In this document: positions 45,414 to 54,168 of the stretch, one piece after another
How the letters are laid out: the number at the start of each line of letters is the position of its first letter
How positions within the stretch are numbered: position 1 is the first letter of the stretch
NCBI RefSeq assembly: GCF_051124815.1
Contig: NZ_CP118488.1
Location: forward strand, 248,001 to 312,000
DNA from: Azospirillum sp051124815
GTDB taxonomy: Bacteria; Pseudomonadota; Alphaproteobacteria; Azospirillales; Azospirillaceae
DNA: 64,000 nucleotides
Direction of reading: 5' to 3'
Made by a program: the position numbers and the translations under genes
Notes under the pieces: generated by a model
Database searches by the model: none
The model's input: the letters and a program-made list of their open reading frames with translations, nothing else
What the model was told of the DNA's origin: nothing

Positions 45414-46517
45414 TCAGGCGGCCTTCCCTTTGATCGTCTCGATCCGCATGACCAGATCGACGTCAAGCTGGCCGCTGCGCCAGTCGACATAGGCGCGTAC
45501 GGAGCGCTTGTGGCTGTTGATCAGCTTGTCCGCCATCATCGACTGGTCGGCGCGGCCCTCGTCCTTCGGCAGCAGCGGGATGACGCGGAAGATGTCGTGG
45601 ACGGCCATGTCCTGGCTGTGGCGGTCCTGGGTCTGCGCGTCGTTCCACAGCAGGATCAAGTATTCCCAGCCGTCGAGCAGCCAGGACAGCCGGCTCGACG
45701 CCTTGCGGATCAGCGCCCGCTTGGTCTCCCACTGGCGCAGCAGGGTCTCGAACGACGCCATCGCCTGATCGAGCTGGCCGATGACGTTGCGGGCATGGTT
45801 GACCGTGTGTTCCGCCACCTCGGCGCAGAAGCCGCCGATGGGGGCCGCTTCCGACACGTTGTCGGTCGCCCAGTCGGTCATGCTGTCGCGGAAGCCCTGC
45901 AGGTCGCGCATCAGCCGCCGCAGCCGCGCCGGCTTGGGCGAGCTGGCCAGCCCGATCGACTCCATCAGCACCGCCAGTTCGGCGATGCGGCCATACAGCT
46001 CGGTCGGCTCCAGCGCCAGTCGCTGCGCCGCCTTCATCATCAGGTCGCGCGTCAGCTTCTGCCCCTCGGCGGAGGTCAGGCCGACACGCAGGATCTCCGT
46101 CGATTCCAGCCCGACCGCCTTCAGCGCCTCGACGATCAGCTGATAGTTGATGAGAAGGCGCTGCTCCTCGTCGTCGCTCAGCGCCGCCTCGGCCGCCGCC
46201 ACCGCCCCGCCGCCGGCCAGCCCGCAGCGCGCCGCCTCCAGCACCGCCTTGCGGATGTCGTCGGGCGAACAGCCCTCGGCCTTGGCGATCAGCTCGTGCA
46301 GCATCCGGTCGTGCACCGTCATCGGGAAGGCCAGCGGCAGCGACTTCCACGGCACCACATAGACGCCGCGCCCTTCCGACAGGTTGGGCACCAGCACCTC
46401 CAGCTGGTCGCGGCTGTCCTTGCGCACGCGCGTCTGGGCCAGGACCGGCGTGGTGAAGGCCACCGCGGCACCGCGTTCCTCGAAGGTGGAGGGGGCGAAG
46501 TTGGTAAGGGAACGCAT
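45414..46517 (-). CDS. Unrecognised protein, 367 aa, first gene of coupled operon
   Basis: No family recognised. The N-terminus (MRSLTNFAPSTFEERGAAVAFTTPVLAQTRVRKD, in part) is followed by a strand-rich segment LEVLVPNLSEGRGVYVVPWKSLP. From about residue 70 it becomes helical, with a long central stretch PARLRRLMRDLQGFRDSMTD and WLLDGWEYLILLWND. It ends with a conserved-looking AYVDWRSGQLDVDLVMRIE. No signal peptide. It heads the leftward operon; the promoter should lie in the AT-richer gap 46518-46741 shared with the AsmA gene. Confidence 0.75.
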   Translation of the reverse strand: MRSLTNFAPSTFEERGAAVAFTTPVLAQTRVRKDSRDQLEVLVPNLSEGRGVYVVPWKSLPLAFPMTVHDRMLHELIAKAEGCSPDDIRKAVLEAARCGLAGGGAVAAAEAALSDDEEQRLLINYQLIVEALKAVGLESTEILRVGLTSAEGQKLTRDLMMKAAQRLALEPTELYGRIAELAVLMESIGLASSPKPARLRRLMRDLQGFRDSMTDWATDNVSEAAPIGGFCAEVAEHTVNHARNVIGQLDQAMASFETLLRQWETKRALIRKASSRLSWLLDGWEYLILLWNDAQTQDRHSQDMAVHDIFRVIPLLPKDEGRADQSMMADKLINSHKRSVRAYVDWRSGQLDVDLVMRIETIKGKAA

Positions 46518-46741
46518 CGTGTCCGCGGTCGTGGCTGCTGAAAATGGTGGAACCTGATGGTCGAACGATTACGGCGCCGCGATGCTGAATTTTGCGTTAA
46601 ATCCAATATAAGCTTCAACGGAAATATATCACCTTCGGGCGGTATGCGCGGATCTCTTGCGGTACTCCCCACCTCCCGCCTCCACCGATCCGCCCCCTCA
46701 TCCGTTGTCCACATCAGGGACGTGCGCGGAGGGACGGCGGC

Positions 46742-48766
46742 ATGGCGGCGGGGGCGGGGTCGGTGTTCAAATGGATCGGCTATGGGCTGCTCGGCCTCGT
46801 CGGTCTCGTCGTCGTCGCGGTCGGCGCGGTGCTGCTGCTGTTCGACTGGAACGATGCCCGCGGCTTTGTCGCCCGCCATGCCTCGTCCGCGCTGAACCGC
46901 GAGGTCGCCATCGACGGCGACCTGCGCGTCCATCTCGGCAATCCGATCCGCATCCATCTGGAAGGGCTGCGCGTCGCCAATGCCGATTGGGCGCAGGACA
47001 AGACCATGGCGGAGATCAAGGTGCTCGACGCCACGCTGCGCCCCTGGCCGCTGCTGCGCGGCGACTGGGAACTGCCGGAACTGAAATTCCAGGGACCGAA
47101 GCTGATCCTGGAGAAAAACGAGAAGGGCGAGGCCAACTGGAACTTCGGCCCGCCCAACGCGGAGAAGGAGGTGGCGAAGCAGGCCGCGACCCCCGACAAC
47201 CGCGGCGACATCCCGGTGATCGAGCGGCTGGCGATCGCCGACGGCCAGATTCGCTACCGCGACCCCACCAGCGACATCGACATCGACAACTCCATCAACA
47301 CCGCGACCGGCGGCAACGACGACGACACGGTGGAACTGAAGGGCAAGGGCAGCTTCGCCGGCAAACCCTTCACCCTGGCGGCGACCGGCGGCTCGCTGCT
47401 GTATCTGCGCGACGATCCCAAGCCCTATCCGTTGAAGATCGACGCCGCGGTCGGCAAGACCAAGGGCCACATCGAAGGTTCCATCGCCGAACCGGTAAAG
47501 ATGCAGGGCGTCGACCTGTCGGTCGCGCTCAGCGGTCCCGACATGGCGGAAATCTTCCCCATCGTCGGCATCCCGACGCCGAAGACCCGGCCCTATTCCA
47601 TCGACGGCCATCTGTCGCGCGAGGGCGACCTGTGGGCCTTCCGCGACATGGCGGGCAAGGTCGGCGAAAGCGACCTGGCCGGCGACCTGTCGGTCAAGAC
47701 CGGTGGCGAGCGGCCGCTGGTGAAGGCCGACCTCACCTCCAAGCGGCTGGCGGCGCAGGATCTCGCCGGTCTGGTCGGCGCCTCTCCCCGCGGCACGGAC
47801 GACTATCCGACCCGCGGCAAGGGCGGGGTGATTCCGGCCACGCCGATTCCGGTGGAAAAGCTGCGCAACACCGACATGGACGTCCGCCTGCGCGGCAAGC
47901 GGGTGGAGGCGCCCTTCGCGCCGCTCGACGACCTCGACATGCGGGTGCGGCTGAACGCCGGCGACCTTCGCTTCGATCCGCTGTCGCTGGGAATCGGCGG
48001 CGGGCGGATCGCCGGAACGGTGGAGGTGGACGGCAGCCGCAAGGTGCCGGCGATGCGCACCAACCTGGACATCCGCGCCATGAAGCTGTCGACCTTCTTC
48101 AGCGAGACCGCGCTGGCCGGGCAGATCGGCGGCACGGTGGCCGGCCGCATCCAGCTTGCCGGCACCGGAAAGACGGTGGCCGACCTGCTGGCGACCTCCG
48201 ACGGCAAGATCGGGGTCGCGGTGGACGGCGGCCGGGTCACCAGCCTCGCGGTCAAGGGGCTGAAGACCAACATCCTGGAAACGCTTGGCGTCGCCATTTC
48301 CGGGTCGAAACCGATGCCCTTCAACTGTCTGGTCGGCAACATGTCGGTGGAGAACGGCATCGCCCAGGTCCAGGCGCTGGTGCTCGACACGCCGGAAACC
48401 CTGGTCACCGGCAAGGGCCGGATCAGCCTGCGCAACGAGGCGCTGGATCTTCGGATCGTCGGCGACGCCAAATCGCCGCAGGTCTTCGCCACCCATGTCC
48501 CGGTGCTGGTCGGCGGGACGCTGGGCAACCCCGACATCGGCGTCGATCCCACCGAGTCGGCGGCGCGCGGCGCGGCGGCGGTGGCGCTGGGCGTGCTGCT
48601 GACGCCGCTGGCCAGCGTGCTTCCCTTCCTTGACCCAGGCAGTGATGAGCAGCCACAGTGTGGCCGGCTGGTGCGGGACGCCCGCTCTCCCGAGAAGGGA
48701 GGGCAGGCGTCCGGCAAGTCGGGCAATGGCCGCGGGGAAGGGAAGGCGTCGGGATCGGCGCGCTGA
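46742..48766 (+). CDS. AsmA family protein
   Basis: A 674-residue envelope protein with one N-terminal membrane anchor (about 11-33: YGLLGLVGLVVVAVGAVLLLF in part). The AsmA domain opening follows: VAIDGDLRVHLGNPIRIHLEGLRVANADW and PELKFQGPKLILEKNEKGEANWNF in part. Repeating beta-strand units run to the AsmA_2-like region near residue 470-600 (MKLSTFFSETALAGQIGGTVAGRIQL in part). Such proteins bridge the periplasm and act in outer-membrane lipid homeostasis. The C-terminal 40 residues are polar and probably disordered. Confidence 0.9.
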   Translation: MAAGAGSVFKWIGYGLLGLVGLVVVAVGAVLLLFDWNDARGFVARHASSALNREVAIDGDLRVHLGNPIRIHLEGLRVANADWAQDKTMAEIKVLDATLRPWPLLRGDWELPELKFQGPKLILEKNEKGEANWNFGPPNAEKEVAKQAATPDNRGDIPVIERLAIADGQIRYRDPTSDIDIDNSINTATGGNDDDTVELKGKGSFAGKPFTLAATGGSLLYLRDDPKPYPLKIDAAVGKTKGHIEGSIAEPVKMQGVDLSVALSGPDMAEIFPIVGIPTPKTRPYSIDGHLSREGDLWAFRDMAGKVGESDLAGDLSVKTGGERPLVKADLTSKRLAAQDLAGLVGASPRGTDDYPTRGKGGVIPATPIPVEKLRNTDMDVRLRGKRVEAPFAPLDDLDMRVRLNAGDLRFDPLSLGIGGGRIAGTVEVDGSRKVPAMRTNLDIRAMKLSTFFSETALAGQIGGTVAGRIQLAGTGKTVADLLATSDGKIGVAVDGGRVTSLAVKGLKTNILETLGVAISGSKPMPFNCLVGNMSVENGIAQVQALVLDTPETLVTGKGRISLRNEALDLRIVGDAKSPQVFATHVPVLVGGTLGNPDIGVDPTESAARGAAAVALGVLLTPLASVLPFLDPGSDEQPQCGRLVRDARSPEKGGQASGKSGNGRGEGKASGSAR

Positions 48767-48838
48767 CCGGACGCAAATCCGCATCCATCCTGTCCGATCC
48801 GGCCACCGTACAGGCCAGGAAGGACGCCGTCCCTGCCC

Positions 48839-50614
48839 ATGACCATCGACCAGATGTTATCCTTCGGCATCATCGGCGCGGTGATCGCGCTGCTGATCTG
48901 GGACCGGCTGCGCTACGACCTCGTCGGCATGCTGGCACTGCTGACCTCGGTCGCCGCGGGAATCGTGCCGGCAAAGGAGGCCTTCCAGGGCTTCTCCGAC
49001 GACATCGTCATCATCGTCGGCTCGGCCCTGGTGGTCAGCGCCGCCGTCGGCCGGTCGGGCGTGGTGGAGGCGGCGATGCGTCCGCTGACCACGCGCATGA
49101 CCAGCGTCTGGACCCAAGTGGCGGTGCTGGCCGGGGCGGTGACCATGCTGTCGGCCATCGTCAAGAACATCGGCGCGCTCGCCATCTTCATGCCGATCGC
49201 CCTGCAGGTGGCGCGGCGGAGCGGCACGCCGGTGTCGTTGCTGCTGATGCCGATGGCCTTCGGCTCGCTGCTGGGCGGCCTGATGACACTGGTCGGCACC
49301 TCGCCCAACATCATCGTCTCGCGCGTCCGGGCGGAGATGACGGGCCAGCCCTTCCACATGTTCGATTTCACGCCGGTCGGTCTGGTGATCGCGGTGTTCG
49401 GCGTCGCCTTCCTGTCGGTCGGATACCGGCTGCTGCCGAAGGGCAGGGCCGCGGGGGCGGGTCCCGCCTTCAACATCGACGACTATACGGCGGAGGCGCG
49501 GCTGCCGGCCGGGTCGCAGTTCGTCGGCCGTACCGTGGCGGAACTGGAGCATTTCGGCGAGAACGAGGTGACCGTCGCCGCCATTGTGCGCGAGAATTAC
49601 CGCCGCTATGTCCCGTCGGGCCATTGGGTGCTGTTCGCCGGCGACATCCTGGTGCTGGAGGGCGACACCGCGGCGCTGGCCGAACTGGTCAAGCGCGCCG
49701 GCCTGCGCATGATGCACGACAAGGACCAGGAGGAGGTCGAGCAGAAGGACGACATCGCCGTGGTCGAGGCGGTGGTGGAGCAGCGCTCCGCCATGATCGG
49801 CCACAGCATCGAGGAGGTGAACCTGCGCGAGCGATTCGGCGCCAACCTGCTGGCGATCAGCCGGCGCGGCCGTCCGATCCGCCAGCGCCTGCGCCGCGTC
49901 CGCCTGCAGTCGGGCGATCTGGTGGTGCTGCAATGCCGTCAGGCCGCCGTGGCCGACACGCTGGCCGAGCTGGGCTGCCTGCCGCTGGCCGAGCGGAACC
50001 TCGGCATCGGCCGCACGCCGAAGCGGGCGGCGGCGGTGGCGGTGCTGGGCCTGACCGTCATCCTGGTCGCCACCGGGATGGTTCCGGTCGCCATCGGCTT
50101 CTTCGGGGCGGCGGTGGCGATGACCGCGCTGAAGGTTGTCAGCCTGCGCGAGGCCTATGAGGCCATCGAATGGCCGATCCTGGTCCTGTTGGGATCGCTG
50201 ATCCCGGTCAGCGAGACCTTGCGCACCACCGGCGGGACCGAACTGATCGCCGGCTTCCTGTCGGAGGCGTCGCAGGGGCTGCCGCCCATCGGCTCGCTCG
50301 CCATGATCATGGTGGCGGCGATGGCGGTGACGCCCTTCCTGAACAACGCCGCGACCGTGCTGGTGATGGCGCCGATCGGCGCCAGCCTCGCCACCCATCT
50401 CGGGCTCCGGCCCGACGCCTTCCTGATGGCGGTGGCCATCGGGGCCGGCTGCGACTTCCTCACCCCCATCGGCCACCAGTGCAATACGCTGGTGATGGGC
50501 CCCGGCGGCTACCGCTTCGGCGATTACTGGCGGCTCGGCCTGCCCTTGTCGATCATGGTGGTGGTGATCGGCACCACCGCCATCGCCCTGTTCTGGCCGC
50601 TGGTGCCGCGCTGA
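48839..50614 (+). CDS. SLC13-family permease with two TrkA-C domains
   Basis: A 591-residue transporter of the divalent anion:Na+ symporter superfamily. Several helices come first (LVGMLALLTSVAAGIVPAKEAF, VVQIIVGSALV-type segment). Two cytoplasmic TrkA-C regulatory domains lie at about 215-295 and 300-385, then more membrane helices. The SNT-type motifs are GGLMTLVGTSPNIIVS near residue 150 and FLTPIGHQCNTLVMGPGGY near 540. Substrate could be sulfate, a dicarboxylate or another anion; the sequence does not decide. Confidence 0.9.
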   Translation: MTIDQMLSFGIIGAVIALLIWDRLRYDLVGMLALLTSVAAGIVPAKEAFQGFSDDIVIIVGSALVVSAAVGRSGVVEAAMRPLTTRMTSVWTQVAVLAGAVTMLSAIVKNIGALAIFMPIALQVARRSGTPVSLLLMPMAFGSLLGGLMTLVGTSPNIIVSRVRAEMTGQPFHMFDFTPVGLVIAVFGVAFLSVGYRLLPKGRAAGAGPAFNIDDYTAEARLPAGSQFVGRTVAELEHFGENEVTVAAIVRENYRRYVPSGHWVLFAGDILVLEGDTAALAELVKRAGLRMMHDKDQEEVEQKDDIAVVEAVVEQRSAMIGHSIEEVNLRERFGANLLAISRRGRPIRQRLRRVRLQSGDLVVLQCRQAAVADTLAELGCLPLAERNLGIGRTPKRAAAVAVLGLTVILVATGMVPVAIGFFGAAVAMTALKVVSLREAYEAIEWPILVLLGSLIPVSETLRTTGGTELIAGFLSEASQGLPPIGSLAMIMVAAMAVTPFLNNAATVLVMAPIGASLATHLGLRPDAFLMAVAIGAGCDFLTPIGHQCNTLVMGPGGYRFGDYWRLGLPLSIMVVVIGTTAIALFWPLVPR

Positions 50615-50717
50615 CGATCACGTCCGCTCACGACATCGTGTAGCGCACGACCGGTTCCGTCTTCCCTCCGTCTGGTGTAGGCTTATCCATGGGGCTTGAG
50701 CCTGACGGGAGGCGGAG

Positions 50718-51197
50718 ATGTCGGTGTGGCGCCGCTATCTGGTGAAGGACGTGACCGGCCGGCTGGTCGATCTGCCGAGCAGCCTGCTGGACCGGGCCGA
50801 CGACGGCACGGCGCCGCTGCCGCATTTCGCCGGCCGCTGCGTTGAGGTGGTGGCGGCGGTGATGGTCGGCGACCGCAAGACCCCGGCCCGTGTCACCGAA
50901 CTGGCTTTCACCAAGCTCTATTTCGACCAGATGGGCTATGTCGACGCCGCCAAGCGCGAGCGGATGATCCGCCTGATGCTGGAAAGCTGCGCCGACCGCC
51001 GCTGCCCCCCGCCGCGCCAGGGGGCGGCTGAAGACAAATGCACCCATCTGTCCCGCCGCGCCGTCGCCGCCCGTGACCAGCTGATCCGCGAATTCGGCTG
51101 GGAACCCAAGCCCGACGAACGCGACGCCGCCCTCAGCCGCCTCGACCCCGCGCGTCTGCGCAGTGCCCTGTCGGAACCGGCGCGCACGCTGCATTGA
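50718..51197 (+). CDS. Hypothetical protein, 159 aa
   Basis: Unrecognised soluble protein starting MSVWRRYLVKDVTGRLVDLP, with GGGAGG upstream. The first half is strand-rich (CVEVVAAVMVGDRKTPARVTEL), the second helical and charged. Three cysteines occur at about residues 50, 95 and 100. No signal peptide or known motif. It precedes the PGPGW protein in the same direction. Confidence 0.6.
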   Translation: MSVWRRYLVKDVTGRLVDLPSSLLDRADDGTAPLPHFAGRCVEVVAAVMVGDRKTPARVTELAFTKLYFDQMGYVDAAKRERMIRLMLESCADRRCPPPRQGAAEDKCTHLSRRAVAARDQLIREFGWEPKPDERDAALSRLDPARLRSALSEPARTLH

Positions 51198-51264
51198 GAT
51201 CGCCGAACTCCGCAAAGAGGAGGGGGCCTTTTCGACACGCCTCCCCCGGCCCATATGCAGGCCA

Positions 51265-51585
51265 ATGGAAAGCATGGAGCCCGGCGAACCGCAGATGAGT
51301 CCCCCCGATACCGCCCAGACGCTGTCTTTCGCGCGCGTGCGTCAGCTGGCCCTGATCGGCGCCGGATGCACCATCATCCTGCTCGGCCTGCTGATCGCTC
51401 CCTTGCCCGGGCCGGGCGGGCTGCCGGTGATGCTGCTGGGCGGCGTGCTGGTGCTGCGCAACTCCGCCGACGCCCGCCGCCTGTTCGTGCGGTCGAAGCG
51501 CCGCTATCCCCGCATGTTCAGCCCGATCGAGCGCATCCGCCAGAAGCTGCGCGCCCGCCGCCTGCGCAAGATGAACGGCGGCTGA
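51265..51585 (+). CDS. PGPGW-type small membrane protein
   Basis: About 106 residues with one long or two short membrane helices. The core APLPGPGGLPVMLLGGVLVLRNS matches the putative transmembrane PGPGW family, although the Trp is replaced by Gly. The C-terminal tail is strongly basic (KRRYPRMFSPIERIRQKLRARRLRK in part), so it lies in the cytoplasm. Starts at 51265, 51274 and 51295 are all possible. Function unknown. Confidence 0.65.
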   Translation: MESMEPGEPQMSPPDTAQTLSFARVRQLALIGAGCTIILLGLLIAPLPGPGGLPVMLLGGVLVLRNSADARRLFVRSKRRYPRMFSPIERIRQKLRARRLRKMNGG

Positions 51586-51642
51586 CCTGCCCGCGCCGGA
51601 CGGGCGGGCGGGTCAGCCGGACGGTGCTTGCGGTGCGTCAGA

Positions 51643-52662
51643 TCACTGTGCCGTGAGGGCCGGGACACCGTCCTTCCACTGGTCCCAATGGCCGACGATG
51701 TGGTCGACCATGCGCGAGCCGACGAGTTCCACATTCTCCACCGTCTCGGCGAAGCCGCCGGCGGTCTCGCCGGGTTTCGGGTCGAGATGCTGGAGCGTCG
51801 TCTCGTTCGGGTTGCCCTGGTCGAAATTGACGGCGCCGCGCAGGCTCATCACCCGGTCGGAGCCTTGCAGCCGCTTGATGACCAGGGTGATCGCCGCCGC
51901 CTCCATCTCGGTGATGACGTAGTCGTCCGCACCGTAGAGCTTGGCGATGTACTGAGCCTGGGCCGACATGCCGGGACCGTGGAAGAAGGTGTCGCCGGTC
52001 ATGTGCGTGCCGGTGCCCACAAAAGGAGCACGTTGCGCGGCTTCCTGCGGATAGCGCTTGCGGTAGGCACGGGCGGAGTCGCTGTCCTTCAGCGGCGTGT
52101 CGGCGGTCAGGCGCATGGCCCAGGACACCAGCGCCGGGTTCATCGGGAACAGCCGCACCGCCTCATAGCCCTTGCGCGGCATGAAGGTCGGCTCGCCCGG
52201 CTTGCCTTCCTCCGGCGCCCAGCGGTGGCCCAGGTCATAGTCGACCACCCAGGTCGCCCAGTTCACTTCGCCGATGGTGCCGCGCGACGGCGGGGTGCCG
52301 GCCACGCCGGTGACCAGAAAATAGGCTTGCGACAGGTCGAACTGCGGATTCAGCAGGATCGCCTGCATCGAGGCGGAGGAGCTGACCTTGCCCATGCCCA
52401 GCACCGACCCGCACACGCCGTCGGCGTTGCAGTAGACCGGGTTCAACGCGCCCTTCACCGTGATCGGCTCGGCCGTTTGCCAGTAGCGCTCGTACCAGTG
52501 CTGGAACTCGCCGGCTCGGTCCCCGGTGTTCTTGCCGATCTCGAACATCGAGCCGACGAACACCTTGACCTTGACCGGCTCCGCGGCCTGCAGGGGACCA
52601 GCCAGCCCGAACAGGAACAGGGCCGACAGGGCGGCGCCGCGGCAGCGGGAATACAATGACAT
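51643..52662 (-). CDS. Purine nucleoside permease (NUP) family protein
   Basis: A 339-residue secreted or periplasmic protein with a clear signal peptide (ALSALFLFGLAGPLQA). VKVFVGSMFEIGKNTGDRAGEFQHWYERY, VLGMGKVSSSASMQAILL and YFLVTGVAGTPPSRGTIGEV (each in part) are characteristic of the NUP family, which is related to nucleoside phosphorylases. TEMEAAAITLVIKRL is a phosphorylase-like motif. Homologues are described as nucleoside permeases in fungi; the bacterial role is poorly known. Confidence 0.85.
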   Translation of the reverse strand: MSLYSRCRGAALSALFLFGLAGPLQAAEPVKVKVFVGSMFEIGKNTGDRAGEFQHWYERYWQTAEPITVKGALNPVYCNADGVCGSVLGMGKVSSSASMQAILLNPQFDLSQAYFLVTGVAGTPPSRGTIGEVNWATWVVDYDLGHRWAPEEGKPGEPTFMPRKGYEAVRLFPMNPALVSWAMRLTADTPLKDSDSARAYRKRYPQEAAQRAPFVGTGTHMTGDTFFHGPGMSAQAQYIAKLYGADDYVITEMEAAAITLVIKRLQGSDRVMSLRGAVNFDQGNPNETTLQHLDPKPGETAGGFAETVENVELVGSRMVDHIVGHWDQWKDGVPALTAQ

Positions 52663-52855
52663 CGGAATTTCACTCCTTGGGACGGAAACCTACCTGAGTA
52701 TGCAACAGCCATACCATCGCCGTCTTCATTGCTCCGTCCGAGCGCAAACGATTCAGCGGTCCGCCGACGACCGCCTGCCCTGCGGAAGCGGGCACTGGAC
52801 AGCGTCGCCCCGCAGCATCCATCTTGTGCGTCCGTTCGCATGAGGAGGTCTTCCG

Positions 52856-54019
52856 GTGAAGTCGGGCAACGCGCTGCTGTCCAGCTATGGCACCACCATT
52901 TTCGAGGTCATGTCCCGTTTGTCGGAGGACCATGGCGCGATCAACCTGGGCCAGGGGTTCCCCGACGACCGCGGGCCGGCGGACGTGCTGCAGACCGCGG
53001 CCGACGCCCTGCTCAACGGGTGGAACCAGTACCCGTCGATGATGGGCACGCCCGAGCTGCGTCAGGCGCTGGCCGCCCACGCCAGCCGCTTCTATGGCCT
53101 CGACATCGACTGGAAGACCGAGACGATGGTCACCTCCGGTGCGACCGAAGCGCTGACCGCCTGCCTGCTCGGCCTGATCGATCCGGGCGACGAGGTGGTG
53201 CTGTTCCAGCCGATGTACGACAGCTACCTGCCGATCGTCCGGCTGGCCGGCGGCGTGCCGCGCTTCGTGTCGCTGAAGGCGCCGGACTGGAGCTTCAGCC
53301 GCGCCGATCTGGAAGCCGCCTTCTCCCCCCGCACCAAGCTGGTGTTGATCAACGACCCGCTGAACCCCGCCGCCAAGGTCTTCGATCGGGCGGAGCTGGA
53401 GCTGATCGCCGAATTCGTGCAGCGCCACGACGCGCTGGCGGTCTGCGACGAGGTGTACGAGCACATCGTCTTCGACGGCCGCCGCCACATCCCGCTGATG
53501 ACCCTGCCGGGCATGCGCGACCGCTGTCTGAAGATCGGCTCGGCCGGCAAGACCTTCTCGCTGACCGGCTGGAAGGTCGGCTATGTCACAGCCGCCCCGC
53601 ACCTGCTGCAGCCGGTGGCAAAGGCCCACCAATTCCTGACCTTCACCACCCCGCCGAACCTGCAGACCGCCGTCGCCTTCGGGCTGGGCAAGGAGGAGGC
53701 CTATTTCACCGGGCTTGCCGCCGGGCTGCAGGCCAAGCGCGACCGGCTGTCGGCCGGCCTCGCCTCGGTCGGCTTCGACGTGCTGCCCAGCGCCGGCACC
53801 TATTTCGTCGCCGCCGACATCTCCCGCTTCGGCTTCGACGGCGACGATCAGGCCTTCTGCCGCTGGCTGGTAGCGGAGGCGAAGGTCGCCGCCATCCCGG
53901 TCAGCGCCTTCTTCGTGGAGAATGCGCCGACCAATGTCGTCCGCTTCTGCTTCTCCAAACGCGATGAAGTGCTGGATGAGGCCATCGGCCGGCTGCGGAA
54001 ACGCTTCGTAAGCGAATAA
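52856..54019 (+). CDS. Class I/II PLP aminotransferase
   Basis: A 387-residue fold-type I aminotransferase. INLGQGFPDD opens the family core. TSGATEALTACLLGLIDPGDEVV is the phosphate-binding region, CDEVYEHIVFDG follows, and Lys232 (KIGSAGKTFSLTGWKVGY) forms the Schiff base. The usual NNPxNPTG is replaced by NDPLNPAAK. The pattern resembles methionine/kynurenine aminotransferases (YbdL group). The start is GTG at 52856 with a strong GAGGAGG site. Preferred substrates are not predictable. Confidence 0.9.
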   Translation: MKSGNALLSSYGTTIFEVMSRLSEDHGAINLGQGFPDDRGPADVLQTAADALLNGWNQYPSMMGTPELRQALAAHASRFYGLDIDWKTETMVTSGATEALTACLLGLIDPGDEVVLFQPMYDSYLPIVRLAGGVPRFVSLKAPDWSFSRADLEAAFSPRTKLVLINDPLNPAAKVFDRAELELIAEFVQRHDALAVCDEVYEHIVFDGRRHIPLMTLPGMRDRCLKIGSAGKTFSLTGWKVGYVTAAPHLLQPVAKAHQFLTFTTPPNLQTAVAFGLGKEEAYFTGLAAGLQAKRDRLSAGLASVGFDVLPSAGTYFVAADISRFGFDGDDQAFCRWLVAEAKVAAIPVSAFFVENAPTNVVRFCFSKRDEVLDEAIGRLRKRFVSE

Positions 54020-54168
54020 AGCTTTACGCGCAGTAAAGTTGCCCATGCGGATTATCCGGGTGTTTGGCAAGTTTTAACCTGTTGGCGCGATGATTGGTCC
54101 TTCCCCGCCCGATCGTCGCCCGCTGCAGCGAACCGGCGGGGGAGCGGTGGAACGGCGGAGCGCAGGGC

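Noticed and set aside
46319..48784. 821-codon minus-strand open frame over the AsmA gene
   Set aside because: Antisense shadow in GC-rich coding DNA; the plus-strand protein has a membrane anchor and AsmA features.
54022..54038. CTTTAC/GTAAAG hairpin just after the aminotransferase stop
   Set aside because: The stem is only 6 bp and lacks a following T tract; too weak to call a terminator.
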